DNA of 20,682 bases, from the NCBI GenBank assembly GCA_900547725.1, contig URHR01000034.1, positions 1 to 20,682 of the forward strand, in the 5' to 3' direction. Every line of letters begins with the position of its first letter. The first letter of the stretch is position 1. The notes beneath the pieces are model-generated. The model made no database searches and was not told the DNA's origin. It saw only the letters and a program-made list of their open reading frames with translations. Below, in pieces: positions 1 through 8,200 of this stretch. This stretch comes from an uncultured Eubacteriales bacterium. GTDB lineage: Bacteria; Bacillota; Clostridia; Oscillospirales; CAG-272. Made by a program: the position numbers and the translations under genes.

Positions 1-80
1 CCTTAGTTAAAGTTCTTGCGGTCAAGGGGCTTCTTTCAAGAAGCCCCTTGCAGGGCTTGGGACAGAGTCCCAAGGTCTTA
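1..80 (+). repeat. Dispersed double-hairpin repeat, copy 1
   Basis: Two perfect hairpins lie side by side: a 12-bp stem at 23-34/39-50 with loop TTCA, and an 8-bp stem at 56-63/67-74 with loop AGA. The flanking words (TTAAAGTTCTTG at the left, AAGGTCTT at the right) and the loop core recur in inverted orientation at 10542-10623. Several stem bases differ between the copies but pairing is kept. The element sits just downstream of the HAD phosphatase gene, so it may also end that transcript, although no T-run follows it on the minus strand. The left boundary coincides with the window edge and may be incomplete. Confidence 0.75.
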
Positions 81-95
81 GTCTTAGCCTCTCCC

Positions 96-890
96 TCACA
101 CCCCGCGCGCCTGACGGACGATGTCGCCAACACCACCCAGAACCTCGGTCGGGCGATAAGCGTAGGTTCGCAGGGTCTCGCGCGTGGAAACACCGGAGAG
201 AACCAGAACCGTCGACATACCCGTTTCCAAACCCGAGATCACGTCGGTGTCCATGCGGTCGCCAATCATCACCGCGTCGGCGGAGTGGCAGTTCAATAAG
301 CGTAAGCCTGTCCGCATCATCAATGGATTCGGCTTGCCGCAGAAGTATGCCTGAACCCCCGTCGCCATCTCAATCGGCGCAACCAGAGCGCGGCAGGCGG
401 GCGCAATGCCGATCTCAATCGGTCCGGAAACATCCGAGTTCGCACCGATCAGCTTCGCGCCGCCAAGCACCAGATTCGTCGCCTTCGTCAGCGTGTCGAG
501 CGAGTAGGTACGCCCCTCCCCTACAACCACGTAGTCGGGATTGACATCGTTCATCGTGCACCCCGCCTCGTAAAGCGCGTTGAGCAGACCCGCTTCGCCG
601 ATGGCGTAAACCGAGCACCCGGGCGACTGCTCCCGCAGGAACGCGGCGGTTGCAAGCGCACTGGTGTAGAAATGCTCCTCGGGAACATCCAACCCCATCC
701 TGCCGAGCTTCTGGCGCAACTCGCGCGGCGTGTAACCGCTGTTGTTGGTCAGGAACAGATACTCCTTGTTCTCCTCGTTGAGCCAGTTGATGAACTCCGT
801 AACCCCCGGCAGAATGATGTTGCCGTGGTAGATGACACCGTCCATGTCGCAGATAAAGCCTTTTTTGCTGTTAAAATCAATATTTCCCAT
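96..890 (-). CDS. HAD-superfamily phosphatase, NagD-like (class IIA)
   Basis: Predicted cytoplasmic phosphohydrolase of 264 residues that removes phosphate from small metabolites through an aspartyl-phosphate intermediate; the substrate cannot be read from the sequence. The four HAD motifs are visible: DMDGV at residues 15-19 (nucleophile Asp15, acid/base Asp17), TNNSG at about 48-52, the lysine of GKPNP in the second half, and GDRMDTD near the C-terminus. A class IIA cap lies between motifs II and III, which matches the NagD/AraL/phosphoglycolate phosphatase-like group. The start at 890 is chosen because GGAGG sits 4 bases upstream. A longer in-frame start at 953 would lie inside the promoter. 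The gene is monocistronic and divergent from the AraC regulator, with the double-hairpin repeat downstream. Family is sure, substrate unknown. Confidence 0.9.
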   Translation of the reverse strand: MGNIDFNSKKGFICDMDGVIYHGNIILPGVTEFINWLNEENKEYLFLTNNSGYTPRELRQKLGRMGLDVPEEHFYTSALATAAFLREQSPGCSVYAIGEAGLLNALYEAGCTMNDVNPDYVVVGEGRTYSLDTLTKATNLVLGGAKLIGANSDVSGPIEIGIAPACRALVAPIEMATGVQAYFCGKPNPLMMRTGLRLLNCHSADAVMIGDRMDTDVISGLETGMSTVLVLSGVSTRETLRTYAYRPTEVLGGVGDIVRQARGV

Positions 891-924
891 ATATCCTCCG
901 CCGTTTCTGTTTTCGTCCATTTGT

Positions 925-953
925 ATTATACCACGAGAGAGCACATTTGTCAA
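925..953 (-). promoter_or_regulatory. Consensus sigma-A promoter of the HAD phosphatase gene
   Basis: Read on the minus strand, TTGACA (948-953) and TATAAT (925-930) are separated by exactly 17 bases, a perfect match to the vegetative consensus. The predicted transcription start is near 918, leaving a leader of about 28 bases before the ATG at 890. Confidence 0.85.
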
Positions 954-991
954 ACGGTTTTCCGTACTTTACATAAATTTTACCCGCCGCC

Positions 992-1020
992 TTGACTTCG
1001 CGCACCCGATGTGGTAAAAT
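992..1020 (+). promoter_or_regulatory. Sigma-A promoter of the AraC-family gene
   Basis: TTGACT (992-997) and TAAAAT (1015-1020) are 17 bases apart and point at the regulator starting at 1054. The two divergent -35 boxes in this gap are 38 bases apart, so one regulator bound between them could affect both genes. Confidence 0.8.
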
Positions 1021-1053
1021 AGAAAAGAATTCAACCAAAAGGGGGATCGCGTT

Positions 1054-1926
1054 TTGGAACAAGCACCCTTGGCGGCTCACCGGATCCGCTCCGACGAGCC
1101 GATTTCCGTCCGCCTCTCGGACGATAACAATACCGCCTACCACAGCCATGATTTTCTGGAGTTCGCCTACGTGCGCGAGGGCAGTGCCGTCCAGTACTTC
1201 AACAACGAACCGATCCGGGTTTGCGCGGGCGACTTTTTCATGATCAACTACGGGGAAAAACATAAGTACTCCCCCGACGGGGACAACCCGTTTACCGTGC
1301 TGAACCTGCTGTTCAAGCCCGAATTCCTCGATCCTTCCCTCAAAGGATGCCGGGGCTTTCGCGACCTTGTGGCGTTTTCCGGCATCGGGTGCAACTACTT
1401 CAATCTGCTCGCCTCCCCCACGGGCGTGATCTTTCACGACGACAGCGGCGAGGTACTGGAATTGGTGGAACGCATGAGCCGCGAGTATCGCGGAAGCATG
1501 CCCAAACGCTCGGAACTGTTGCGCGCCTATCTGACCGAGCTGCTGATCCTGACCCTGCGGAAAATCTACAACTCCGACAGTCTCGACTGCGACAACCGTA
1601 TTCTCTGCCCTATCCTCGACTATCTGAATCAACACTACGGCGAACCGGTTACCCTGCGCGAGATCGGGGAACGGATGGGATACACGCATACATACCTCTC
1701 CACGCTGTTCTCGCAAAAAGTGGGCGTTCCGTTCAACCGCTATCTGCAGAATCTGCGCATTGCCGCCGCCTGCCACCTGCTTGCGGAGACCGAAAAGAGC
1801 GTGGAGGAAATCGCCGCGGAATGCGGATATCATGACCTGAAATTCTTCCGCTCGGTGTTCCGCGCCCGTCTCCGTCTCACGCCGTCGGACTTCCGCAGAA
1901 CGTCGCGGAAAAAATCGACCATCTGA
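1054..1926 (+). CDS. AraC/XylS-family transcriptional regulator
   Basis: DNA-binding regulator of 290 residues. Residues about 10-150 form a cupin-type sensor domain of the AraC_binding kind (HDFLEFAYVREG and GDFFMINYGEKHKY are visible), which in this family usually senses a sugar or related small molecule. Residues about 185-285 carry the paired helix-turn-helix domain, with the second helix motif EEIAAECGYHDLKFFRSVF and the TPSDFRR ending typical of the family. The start codon is TTG at 1054, chosen because GGGGG at 1041-1045 is spaced 8 bases before it and no ATG is better placed. No sugar transporter or catabolic gene is adjacent; its only divergent neighbour is the HAD phosphatase, so the regulon is unknown. 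Confidence 0.9.
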   Translation: MEQAPLAAHRIRSDEPISVRLSDDNNTAYHSHDFLEFAYVREGSAVQYFNNEPIRVCAGDFFMINYGEKHKYSPDGDNPFTVLNLLFKPEFLDPSLKGCRGFRDLVAFSGIGCNYFNLLASPTGVIFHDDSGEVLELVERMSREYRGSMPKRSELLRAYLTELLILTLRKIYNSDSLDCDNRILCPILDYLNQHYGEPVTLREIGERMGYTHTYLSTLFSQKVGVPFNRYLQNLRIAAACHLLAETEKSVEEIAAECGYHDLKFFRSVFRARLRLTPSDFRRTSRKKSTI

Positions 1927-1931
1927 AGAAA

Positions 1932-1968
1932 GCCCGCGCCCGAAGCAACCTCTGCTTCGGGCGCGGGC
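1932..1968. terminator. Bidirectional terminator hairpin between AraC and XRE genes
   Basis: Perfect 16-bp GC-rich stem (1932-1947 with 1953-1968) and a 5-base loop, in the 53-base gap between two convergent genes. On the minus strand the stem is followed by TTTCTTC; on the plus strand there is no T-run, so termination of the XRE transcript looks better supported than that of the AraC gene. Confidence 0.75.
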
Positions 1969-1979
1969 GTGTTGCACGG

Positions 1980-2318
1980 TCACCCCTGTTTTTGCGCAGG
2001 GACGCCACGCTTTTTGTTTTCCTCATCAAATTCCCGCATCAGCGAAAGAACCAACTCCGCCTGACGTTCTGTCAGGGTATGAAACAGGCGCTCCGCCTCT
2101 TCTTCCTTCGGTTCGGGCTTTCCGTCCTCGCGGAAAAACTCGGACAGCGTCACGCCAAACGCGCGGCAAAGGCTTTCGAGCGTCGTAAGCGACGGCAGAG
2201 TCTCGCGGTTGAACATATTGATCATGGTTGATTGCGGCAGATCCGCCTCAACCGAAAGGCGGTACACCGACCACCCGCGCTCCAACCGCATGGAATTGAT
2301 TTTTTTCAATATATTCAT
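1980..2318 (-). CDS. Small XRE-family (HTH_3) transcriptional regulator
   Basis: Protein of 112 residues. Residues about 4-58 form a Cro/CI-type helix-turn-helix (MRLERGWSVYRLSVEADL, then STMINMFN and LESLCRAFGVTLSEFF). The C-terminal half is acidic and helical (EEEAERLFHTLTERQAELVL), likely for dimerisation; no ligand, TPR or protease domain is present. The start at 2318 has GGAGAGGAG ending 8 bases upstream; an in-frame ATG at 2360 lies upstream of the predicted transcription start and is rejected. Its promoter faces away from the promoter of a 32-codon peptide gene, and the -10 boxes of both lie within mirror copies of a TGTT-N6-AACA site. The natural reading is a repressor controlling itself and the peptide gene. 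Binding is inferred, not shown. Confidence 0.85.
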   Translation of the reverse strand: MNILKKINSMRLERGWSVYRLSVEADLPQSTMINMFNRETLPSLTTLESLCRAFGVTLSEFFREDGKPEPKEEEAERLFHTLTERQAELVLSLMREFDEENKKRGVPAQKQG

Positions 2319-2341
2319 TCCGCGCGCTCCTCTCCCTTTTT

Positions 2342-2355
2342 TGTTTATTATAACA
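2342..2355. promoter_or_regulatory. Operator-like palindrome over the XRE gene -10 box
   Basis: The site TGTTTATTATAACA is an imperfect palindrome with half-sites TGTT and AACA six bases apart. On the minus strand it contains TATAAT (2347-2352) preceded by TG one base upstream, an extended -10 element for the XRE gene. A good -35 is lacking (ATAATA at the 17-base spacing), which suits an extended -10 promoter. Together with base 2341 it forms a 15-bp perfect inverted repeat with 2408-2422. Confidence 0.65.
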
Positions 2356-2387
2356 TACAAATGGGCAAATATTATTGTTCTTATGGG

Positions 2388-2416
2388 TTGACATATAGTT
2401 ACATATGTGTTATAAT
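2388..2416 (+). promoter_or_regulatory. Perfect consensus promoter for the 32-codon peptide gene
   Basis: TTGACA (2388-2393), a 17-base spacer and TATAAT (2411-2416), with TG at the extended -10 position. The predicted transcription start is near 2423. This is among the strongest promoters in the window, yet the only open frame before the next terminator is 32 codons long. The spacer contains the 8-base palindrome ACATATGT at 2401-2408. Confidence 0.85.
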
Positions 2417-2421
2417 AAACA
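2408..2421. promoter_or_regulatory. Operator-like palindrome over the peptide gene -10 box
   Basis: TGTTATAATAAACA, the exact reverse complement of the site at 2342-2355, covers the -10 box of the plus-strand promoter. The centres of the two sites are 66 bases apart, about six helical turns, which would allow two dimers on one face of the DNA. Recognition by the neighbouring XRE protein is inferred. Confidence 0.65.
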
Positions 2422-2456
2422 AGGAAAAATCAGGACTGCGCGAAGGGAGTCGGCGT

Positions 2457-2555
2457 ATGGTTATTTTCCGCTCGTTTCTTTGGGGCATAGACCTCCTTAT
2501 CCGCCCCGCAAATTTCATCAAAATTCTTTCCAGACCCAATCCTTACAGGGGGTGA
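2457..2555 (+). CDS. Putative 32-residue cationic hydrophobic peptide
   Basis: A small open frame starting MVIFRSFLWGIDLLIRP and ending RPNPYRG. It begins with ATG at 2457, 7 bases after GGGAG (2445-2449), about 34 bases into a transcript from the perfect promoter at 2388-2416. A strong hairpin terminator overlaps and follows its stop codon. The peptide has five Arg/Lys, one Asp, and a hydrophobic, possibly amphipathic N-terminal half. It has no signal peptide cleavage site that I can see. It is transcribed away from an XRE regulator with shared operator-like sites. I do not recognise a family. A membrane-active toxin, a signalling peptide, a small membrane regulator, or a non-coding RNA with a fortuitous frame are all possible. 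The expression signals are clear; that it is translated is inferred. Confidence 0.5.
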   Translation: MVIFRSFLWGIDLLIRPANFIKILSRPNPYRG

Positions 2556-2599
2556 CAAACCAAAGCGGCGGTTGCAAGCAACCGCCGCTTTGGTTTGTC
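2554..2599. terminator. Shared terminator hairpin for the peptide gene and the radical SAM gene
   Basis: A 22-bp perfect inverted repeat (2554-2575 with 2578-2599) has only two central bases, so the real loop is probably the central six. The 3' arm on the plus strand is T-rich and is followed by TTTA. The palindrome lies between the convergent stop codons of the peptide gene (2553-2555) and the radical SAM gene (2601-2603) and can serve both. Confidence 0.8.
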
Positions 2600-2600
2600 T

Positions 2601-5243
2601 TTACCGAAACACCGTTTCCCCGTCGGCGAGGTAGACCTCTGTCCGCAGGATGCTGTAGGATTCCTGCGCGGGGTCTCCCGAGAGGATTCCGAGACGGGTC
2701 TTTGCCGCCGTAATCAGGAATTCGGGGTTCAGATAGGCGTCCCCGCCCGCAGACAGCTTTGCGGAAATGCGGATTTCTCCTGCGGCGGGACAGCTGACCT
2801 TCACCGAGCGGATCAACGGCACGATGTCGATCTCCCGCTCCCCTGCCTTGCCCTTCTTTGTCATCATCAGGGGCGAGGTTGTGAACAGCGCCTGCATCGA
2901 CTCGGCAACCGCTTCGTCCGCTCCCGCAAAACGCAGAGCCATCTCGTAGCTTGCCCAACCGATATCCTGAAACTTCGAGGTCGGCTCATAAGCGTCCAGA
3001 ACCGCCATTTCCTCGGTCAGCTCCCGATTCAGCCGCGCCACCACCTCGGCGGGCGGAATTTTGCGATCCAACCGCAAATCAAGGTACTCGCACTCGCTCT
3101 CTGTTCCAACCGAAAGAGGCAGTCCGAAAGTCACCTTGGCGTGCGGGTTGAAGCCCTGCGTGTACCACATCGGAATGTTCGCCCGCATCAGCACCCGCGC
3201 AAGCGTGCGTTGCAGGTCGAGGTGCGAAATGTACTGCAGACTTCCCACCTTGCGGAATCTGATCCGCATGGTGAGGAACGGGTCGGCTTTTTCCCATTGC
3301 GCCATGATGGTCTGACGGTCGGGAATCATTTTGCGCGGCAAAACCGTCGGTTCTTCGGGCGGATACTTCGCCGCGTTCGGGCAGACCGCGCGCTCCCCGC
3401 CCAGTCGGTTCGCGCCGCACCCGGAGCATTGCTCGCGGCAGTTCGGCGTGGTTTTCGCGGCATACGCCCGCTCGCGCTCGCGCAGGAGGAATTCCTTCGT
3501 CACGCCGCAATCGATGATATCCCACGGCAGAACCTCGTCAAGTCCCCATCTGCGGTGCGCGTAGAATGCGGGGGCAATCCCCGTCCGGCGGAATACATCC
3601 ATCCACTTGTCGTAATCGAAATACTCGTCCCACGCGTCAAAGCGGAAGCCCTCCCGGCATCCCAGCTCGAGCGCGTCGCTCAGCCGTCGGTCTCCGCGCG
3701 CCAGAACCGCCTCGACCAGGCTGACCCGTGCGTCGTGGTGCTGATAGCGCACATGGCGGTTGGTAATCTTGCTCTTCAGGTATTCCTGCTTCTCGCGGAG
3801 CATTTCCATGGTGTCCTGCGGCTCCCACTGGAACGCCGTGAACGGCTTCGGAATGAAGCAGGAAACGCTGACGGTCACCGTAACCTGCCGCCCTTTGGGG
3901 CGGTTGGGATTCTCGTAGTAGGATTCCACCACTTTTTCCGCAAGGCGGGCAATTCCCTCCAGATCCTCGTGCGTTTCGGTGGGCAGTCCCTCCATAAAGT
4001 AGAGTTTGACCGCCGTTTTGCCCGCGTCGAAGGCTACCTTCATGGTACGCAGAACCTCTTCCTCGCGCACGTTCTTGTTGATGACATCGCGCAGGCGTTG
4101 CGTTCCCGCCTCCGGAGCGAAGGTCAGGGACGACGACCGTACCGACGCGATGCGATCCATCAGTTCGCGGCTGAAATTGTCCACCCGCAGGGACGGGAGC
4201 GACAGGCTGACCATATTCTCGTCGGTCCATGACAGCAGCCTGTCGCAAAGTCCGTCCAGTTGCGTGTAATCGCTGATGGAAAGCGAGGTCAGCGACATTT
4301 CCTCGTAGCCTGTGCTGTCAAACAGACATTTCGCCTGTTCGTTGAGCACGTCGGGCGTTTTTTCGCGCACGGGGCGATAGATCATGCCCGCCTGACAGAA
4401 GCGGCAGCCTCTGATACAGCCGCGGTAGACCTCCAGCATAATGCGGTCGTGCACCGTTTCGATGTACGGCATCACCACGCGGTCCGGGAAATAAACCTTG
4501 TCCAGATCGCGGATGATCTGCTTGGTCACCTTCTTCGGAATGTCGTCATAAACCGGCGTGTAGGCTTGAACCGTTCCGTCCGTATTGTAGCTGACCTCGT
4601 AGAGCGACGGCACATACACGCCCGGAATCGTCCGCGCCGCCTCGTGCAGGAATCCGGCACGGGTATATGTTCCCGCGTTCTTCATGCGGATGTACAGCTC
4701 CACAATGGCGGGGAGCATATTCTCGCCCTCGCCGATGTTGAACAGGTCGAAAAAGTCCGCCACAGGCTCGGGGTTGAAGGCGCACGGACCGCCGCCGATA
4801 ATCAGCGGGTCATCCTCCGCGCGGTCACGGGTTCTGAGCGGAATACCCGCAAGATCGAGCATATTCAGCACGTTCGTGTAGCTCATTTCGTACTGGAGCG
4901 TGAAGGCGACGAAATCGAAGGCGTCCAACGGGTCGCCGCTCTCGAGCGCAACCAGCGGCAGATCGTGCAGTTTCATCTGCTCCTGCATATCGACCCACGG
5001 GTCATAAACCCGCTCGCACCAGATGTCGGGATGTTGGTTCAGCGCGCCGTACAGAAGCCGCACGCCGAGGTTGGACATTCCGATCTCGTAGGTATCGGGA
5101 AAGCAGAACGCAAACCGCGCCTTGACGCGGGTCTTGTCCTTGATGATCTGTCCGTATTCTCCGCCCGCATATCTGCCGGGCTTTGTAACCGATTTGAGAA
5201 TCGTACTGTTCGGTCGGTTGACCGCTTTGCTTGTTGTTTTCAT
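2601..5243 (-). CDS. Radical SAM protein, TIGR03960-like, fused to DUF2344 (TIGR03936-like) domain
   Basis: Predicted cytoplasmic iron-sulfur enzyme of 880 residues. The N-terminal ~200 residues form a degenerate B12-binding-like fold (FAFCFPDTYEIGMSNLG). The radical SAM core follows, with the 4Fe-4S ligands Cys276, Cys280 and Cys283 in CIRGCRFC. A second cysteine cluster, CREQCSGC, lies near residue 600. Residues about 655-880 match the radical-SAM-associated DUF2344 domain (FRKVGSLQYISHLDLQR and TQGFNPHAKVTFGLPL). In many Firmicutes these two parts are encoded together near RNase G and ribosomal protein L21/L27 genes; here they are one chain, and none of those genes is in view. The reaction is not established for the family; an RNA or ribosome-related modification is often guessed. 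ATG at 5243 follows GAAGGGG. It is the last gene of the rlmB-led block. Confidence 0.9.
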   Translation of the reverse strand: MKTTSKAVNRPNSTILKSVTKPGRYAGGEYGQIIKDKTRVKARFAFCFPDTYEIGMSNLGVRLLYGALNQHPDIWCERVYDPWVDMQEQMKLHDLPLVALESGDPLDAFDFVAFTLQYEMSYTNVLNMLDLAGIPLRTRDRAEDDPLIIGGGPCAFNPEPVADFFDLFNIGEGENMLPAIVELYIRMKNAGTYTRAGFLHEAARTIPGVYVPSLYEVSYNTDGTVQAYTPVYDDIPKKVTKQIIRDLDKVYFPDRVVMPYIETVHDRIMLEVYRGCIRGCRFCQAGMIYRPVREKTPDVLNEQAKCLFDSTGYEEMSLTSLSISDYTQLDGLCDRLLSWTDENMVSLSLPSLRVDNFSRELMDRIASVRSSSLTFAPEAGTQRLRDVINKNVREEEVLRTMKVAFDAGKTAVKLYFMEGLPTETHEDLEGIARLAEKVVESYYENPNRPKGRQVTVTVSVSCFIPKPFTAFQWEPQDTMEMLREKQEYLKSKITNRHVRYQHHDARVSLVEAVLARGDRRLSDALELGCREGFRFDAWDEYFDYDKWMDVFRRTGIAPAFYAHRRWGLDEVLPWDIIDCGVTKEFLLRERERAYAAKTTPNCREQCSGCGANRLGGERAVCPNAAKYPPEEPTVLPRKMIPDRQTIMAQWEKADPFLTMRIRFRKVGSLQYISHLDLQRTLARVLMRANIPMWYTQGFNPHAKVTFGLPLSVGTESECEYLDLRLDRKIPPAEVVARLNRELTEEMAVLDAYEPTSKFQDIGWASYEMALRFAGADEAVAESMQALFTTSPLMMTKKGKAGEREIDIVPLIRSVKVSCPAAGEIRISAKLSAGGDAYLNPEFLITAAKTRLGILSGDPAQESYSILRTEVYLADGETVFR

Positions 5244-5259
5244 AGTTCCCCTTCAAAAG

Positions 5260-5292
5260 ACACCGCCCGACAGGATTCCTGCCGTGCGGTGT
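5260..5292 (-). terminator. Hairpin upstream of the radical SAM gene
   Basis: A two-part stem pairs ACACCGC (5260-5266) with GCGGTGT (5286-5292), with an inner CAGGA/TCCTG pair around 5276. On the minus strand it is followed by CTTTTG and then the ribosome binding site of the radical SAM gene. It lies in the 54-base gap after the pseudo-ATPase gene, with no promoter visible, so it may be a partial terminator or attenuator that lowers downstream expression. Confidence 0.5.
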
Positions 5293-5297
5293 ATGAT

Positions 5298-8200
5298 TCA
5301 GTCGTCCTTTTTTCCGCAAGGGAGCATCACCTGCGTTGCAATGCAGACGGCAAGATCCCAGATCAGGCGGTAAAGCGGAGGAATCAGGAGCAATGCCCAT
5401 GTTGGGATATTCCCGACAAATCCGAGCACCGTGCCGAGCACAGCACCGACCGCACCCGCGGCGCAAAGCACGCGGTATCCGATCCGACGCAATCCGACAA
5501 TTGCACTTGCCGCGCAGACAGGACCGGCAATATCGGTCGTTTTTCCGAGCGCAACCGCGCCGGAATCCACCACCTCCTGCACGCCGTCCTGCTCGTATCT
5601 GCCGGGCGTGACCACCCGCACATAGGCAGCGCCGTCGCCCCGGCTTGAACGCAGGAAGGCTTCGCTGAGGTTTGGATCATAGGTGCGGATTGCCGTAACG
5701 GTATCCGCTTCGGCAAGCAGACGCGCCATGTCCTCAAAGGTGCGAGAAGTCGTGTATTCGATCTCATAACTCAGCTTCAGAACGCCGTCGACGGCTACGT
5801 ACATCAGGCTGACATTCTCCGCGCGCCGCGCCCGACGGTCGGTACTCTCGCGCGGGATCCGCACGCCGCTCTTGCCGAGAAACGCCGCAGTTCCCACAAG
5901 CAGATGGTAACGGTTATCCACAAGCGCTTCGGTTCCGCCTTCGGTCATACGCAGGAATACCACCGGCATCTCCTCTTCCGCCTGGGTCGGCGTATTCATT
6001 CCGATGGCTTCCATCGTCCCGCTCATTTTGCGGAACAGAATCCCCGCCAGCTTCATGTCGTGGCGGAAATCCTCGCCGTCCCGAACCGAGATCTGCGTGC
6101 ATTTCTGCGCCGCGTACATATCGCTGTCATTGAAAATCAGCGTTTTGGACCGGCTGTATTCGCTCACAGAGCCTTCCCCGATCAGCGCTTCGTTCCGTTC
6201 CGCAAGCCCGCGGTTCGCGCGGCAGAGCGGATAGAAGTAGAGGAAGACGGCAGCGGTCGGCGTTGTGAGCATCAGCGTTCCCGCAAACGCGGAAAGCCCC
6301 GCAGTGAAGCTGTCCGCCCGCACCGCGCCGATCAGCCCGCACAGAATCGCCACGCCGAAAGAAATGCAGATCAGAAGCATGAACGGGAATGCCGCAGACG
6401 AAAAGTCGTTGCACCGATGGAAAAATCCCGTCACCTGCCCGCTCTTGCGGACGCGGTAAAGGTTCTGGTCGATTTCATCGTTGATGATCCGCACAATCCG
6501 CTCGCCGTTCCGTAGCTTCTTTTTGCGCGGCTCGGTTGCGTCAAGAACGGTCTTTTCCCCTTCCGTCGTAATCAGGCGGAAGCTCCGCATCTCGCACACC
6601 AACCGCAACACGTCGCAGAGCGCCGTCAGGAGCAGTGCACACGCCGTTCCGAACCCGATCGGAAGCATATTTCCCGGAGCGCCTGCAATCAGCATTGCAA
6701 CGCCGTAAAGCAAAGCAACGGGGGTCAGAAGCGCAACGGTCGAATAAGGCGTGGGGGTAAAGCGCAGGAAACTGCGCAGTCCCGCGTCGATCTGGCGGTA
6801 AGAAAGCGCCGCCGCCGCGGTCAGAAGCAGAAGCGAGATCAGCGGGAACAGCCACGGGTACGACGCGCGGTATGCGTCAATCGTCCCGCCCCAAAGCCCC
6901 GGGATATCCGTAAATGCAAGGAAAAGCGCGCAAAGCGCCGTCAGCACCACACGCAGGATCAGATTCTTGCGGTCGTGCGCATAGGCGGCAAGCGTGGTCT
7001 GCTTTGCGCCGCCGTCAGCGCCGTCCTCACCGCGATAGCCGAACGCCGTGCGGAAATGCCGATGCTCCGCCTCGCGGGTCTTTTGCTTGTGCTCGTTGCG
7101 CAGTTTTTTCAGCGTTTCGTAGCCGACCAACCGTCCAAGCTCGTTGTCATATCCCAACTCCAACAGCATGGCGATGTCGTCCTCGCTCATGCCCGTGCGC
7201 TTGCAGATAACCTCCAGAGCGTCGGCGTTGTCTGCCAGCTCCTGCCGTTTTCTTTCCCGTCTGCGCGAAAAAGCGGAAGGCTTCTTTCCGTCCCGACCGA
7301 ATTCCGGAAGATCCGGCTCGTCCATCGGCAACAGTTCGGGCGCTGTGTCCATCACCGTATCGTCAAGCGCCTCGTCCAGATGTTCGTCCTCCGGAAGCGT
7401 TGCGATCGGCGTTTGATTGAGTTTTTTCGGATGCCTGCCGGTCAGGCGGAAACCGTTTCGCGCCGCCTCGGAGGATGCCGTCCGCTTCTCCACCCGTTTC
7501 CGGGGCGGAGTGACCGTCGCCGATTCCGCCGCAGGCTTTTTTTCTGTCGGTTCGGGCGCAACCGCCTCCGCCGTCGGGGACGCGGTTACCGTCTCCCACG
7601 GACGTTCTGCCCGACGGGAGCGCGGCAGGCTGATGCCGGACGAAATTTTTTTCGTCTCGGGCTTTGGCTCGCTTCTGACCGACGAATCGTTTCCGTCGTT
7701 GCTGCGCGCCGGCTCGTTCACCTGTTTCGGTTCGGCTTTTGCGACAGCCGCGCGCGGCTTGATGACGATCGGAGCTTCCGCGCTTGCGCCGACCGACTGC
7801 TCCGCGCCGTTTGTCTTCGTGCCGATCACAATCGGCGGCTTTTCTTCTTTTGCCGTTTCTTTTACGGTTTCCTGATTCTCTTTATCTGTAATTGTCGTAA
7901 TTGTCACCGTCGGTATCTTTCCATCCTTTGGGTTCTTTTCTTTCTTTTCCTGCACGACTTCCTCCTGTTCCGACGGGATGATTGAAGGCGCATTCCGAAT
8001 CGGCTCGGGTTTCGGCTCGGGTTTCGGCTCGGGCTTCGACACGGGCTTCGGTTCGGGTTTCGGTTCGGGCTTCGGTACGGGCTTCGGTTCGGGCTTCAGC
8101 TCCGGCTCGGGGGCGTTGGGGTTGTCCTCTGTCAAACGGCGGAGCGCTTCCGGAATGTGTTTTTCCGGCTTTTTTTCGCTCGACTCCGTTTTCGGCTCTG

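Noticed and set aside
877..1983. A minus-strand frame of about 370 codons opposite the AraC gene
   Set aside because: It overlaps both divergent promoters and the AraC coding region; AraC motifs are unambiguous on the other strand.
2358..2360. Upstream ATG start for the XRE regulator, adding 14 residues
   Set aside because: It lies upstream of the predicted transcription start and has no ribosome site; the ATG at 2318 has a good one.
2595..4232. A plus-strand frame of about 545 codons opposite the radical SAM gene
   Set aside because: Antisense shadow of a clear coding region; low-complexity, no ribosome site.
8001..8096. Tandem repeat considered as a CRISPR or satellite
   Set aside because: Units are 12 bp without spacers, in frame with the gene and encode KPEP; it is a coding repeat.
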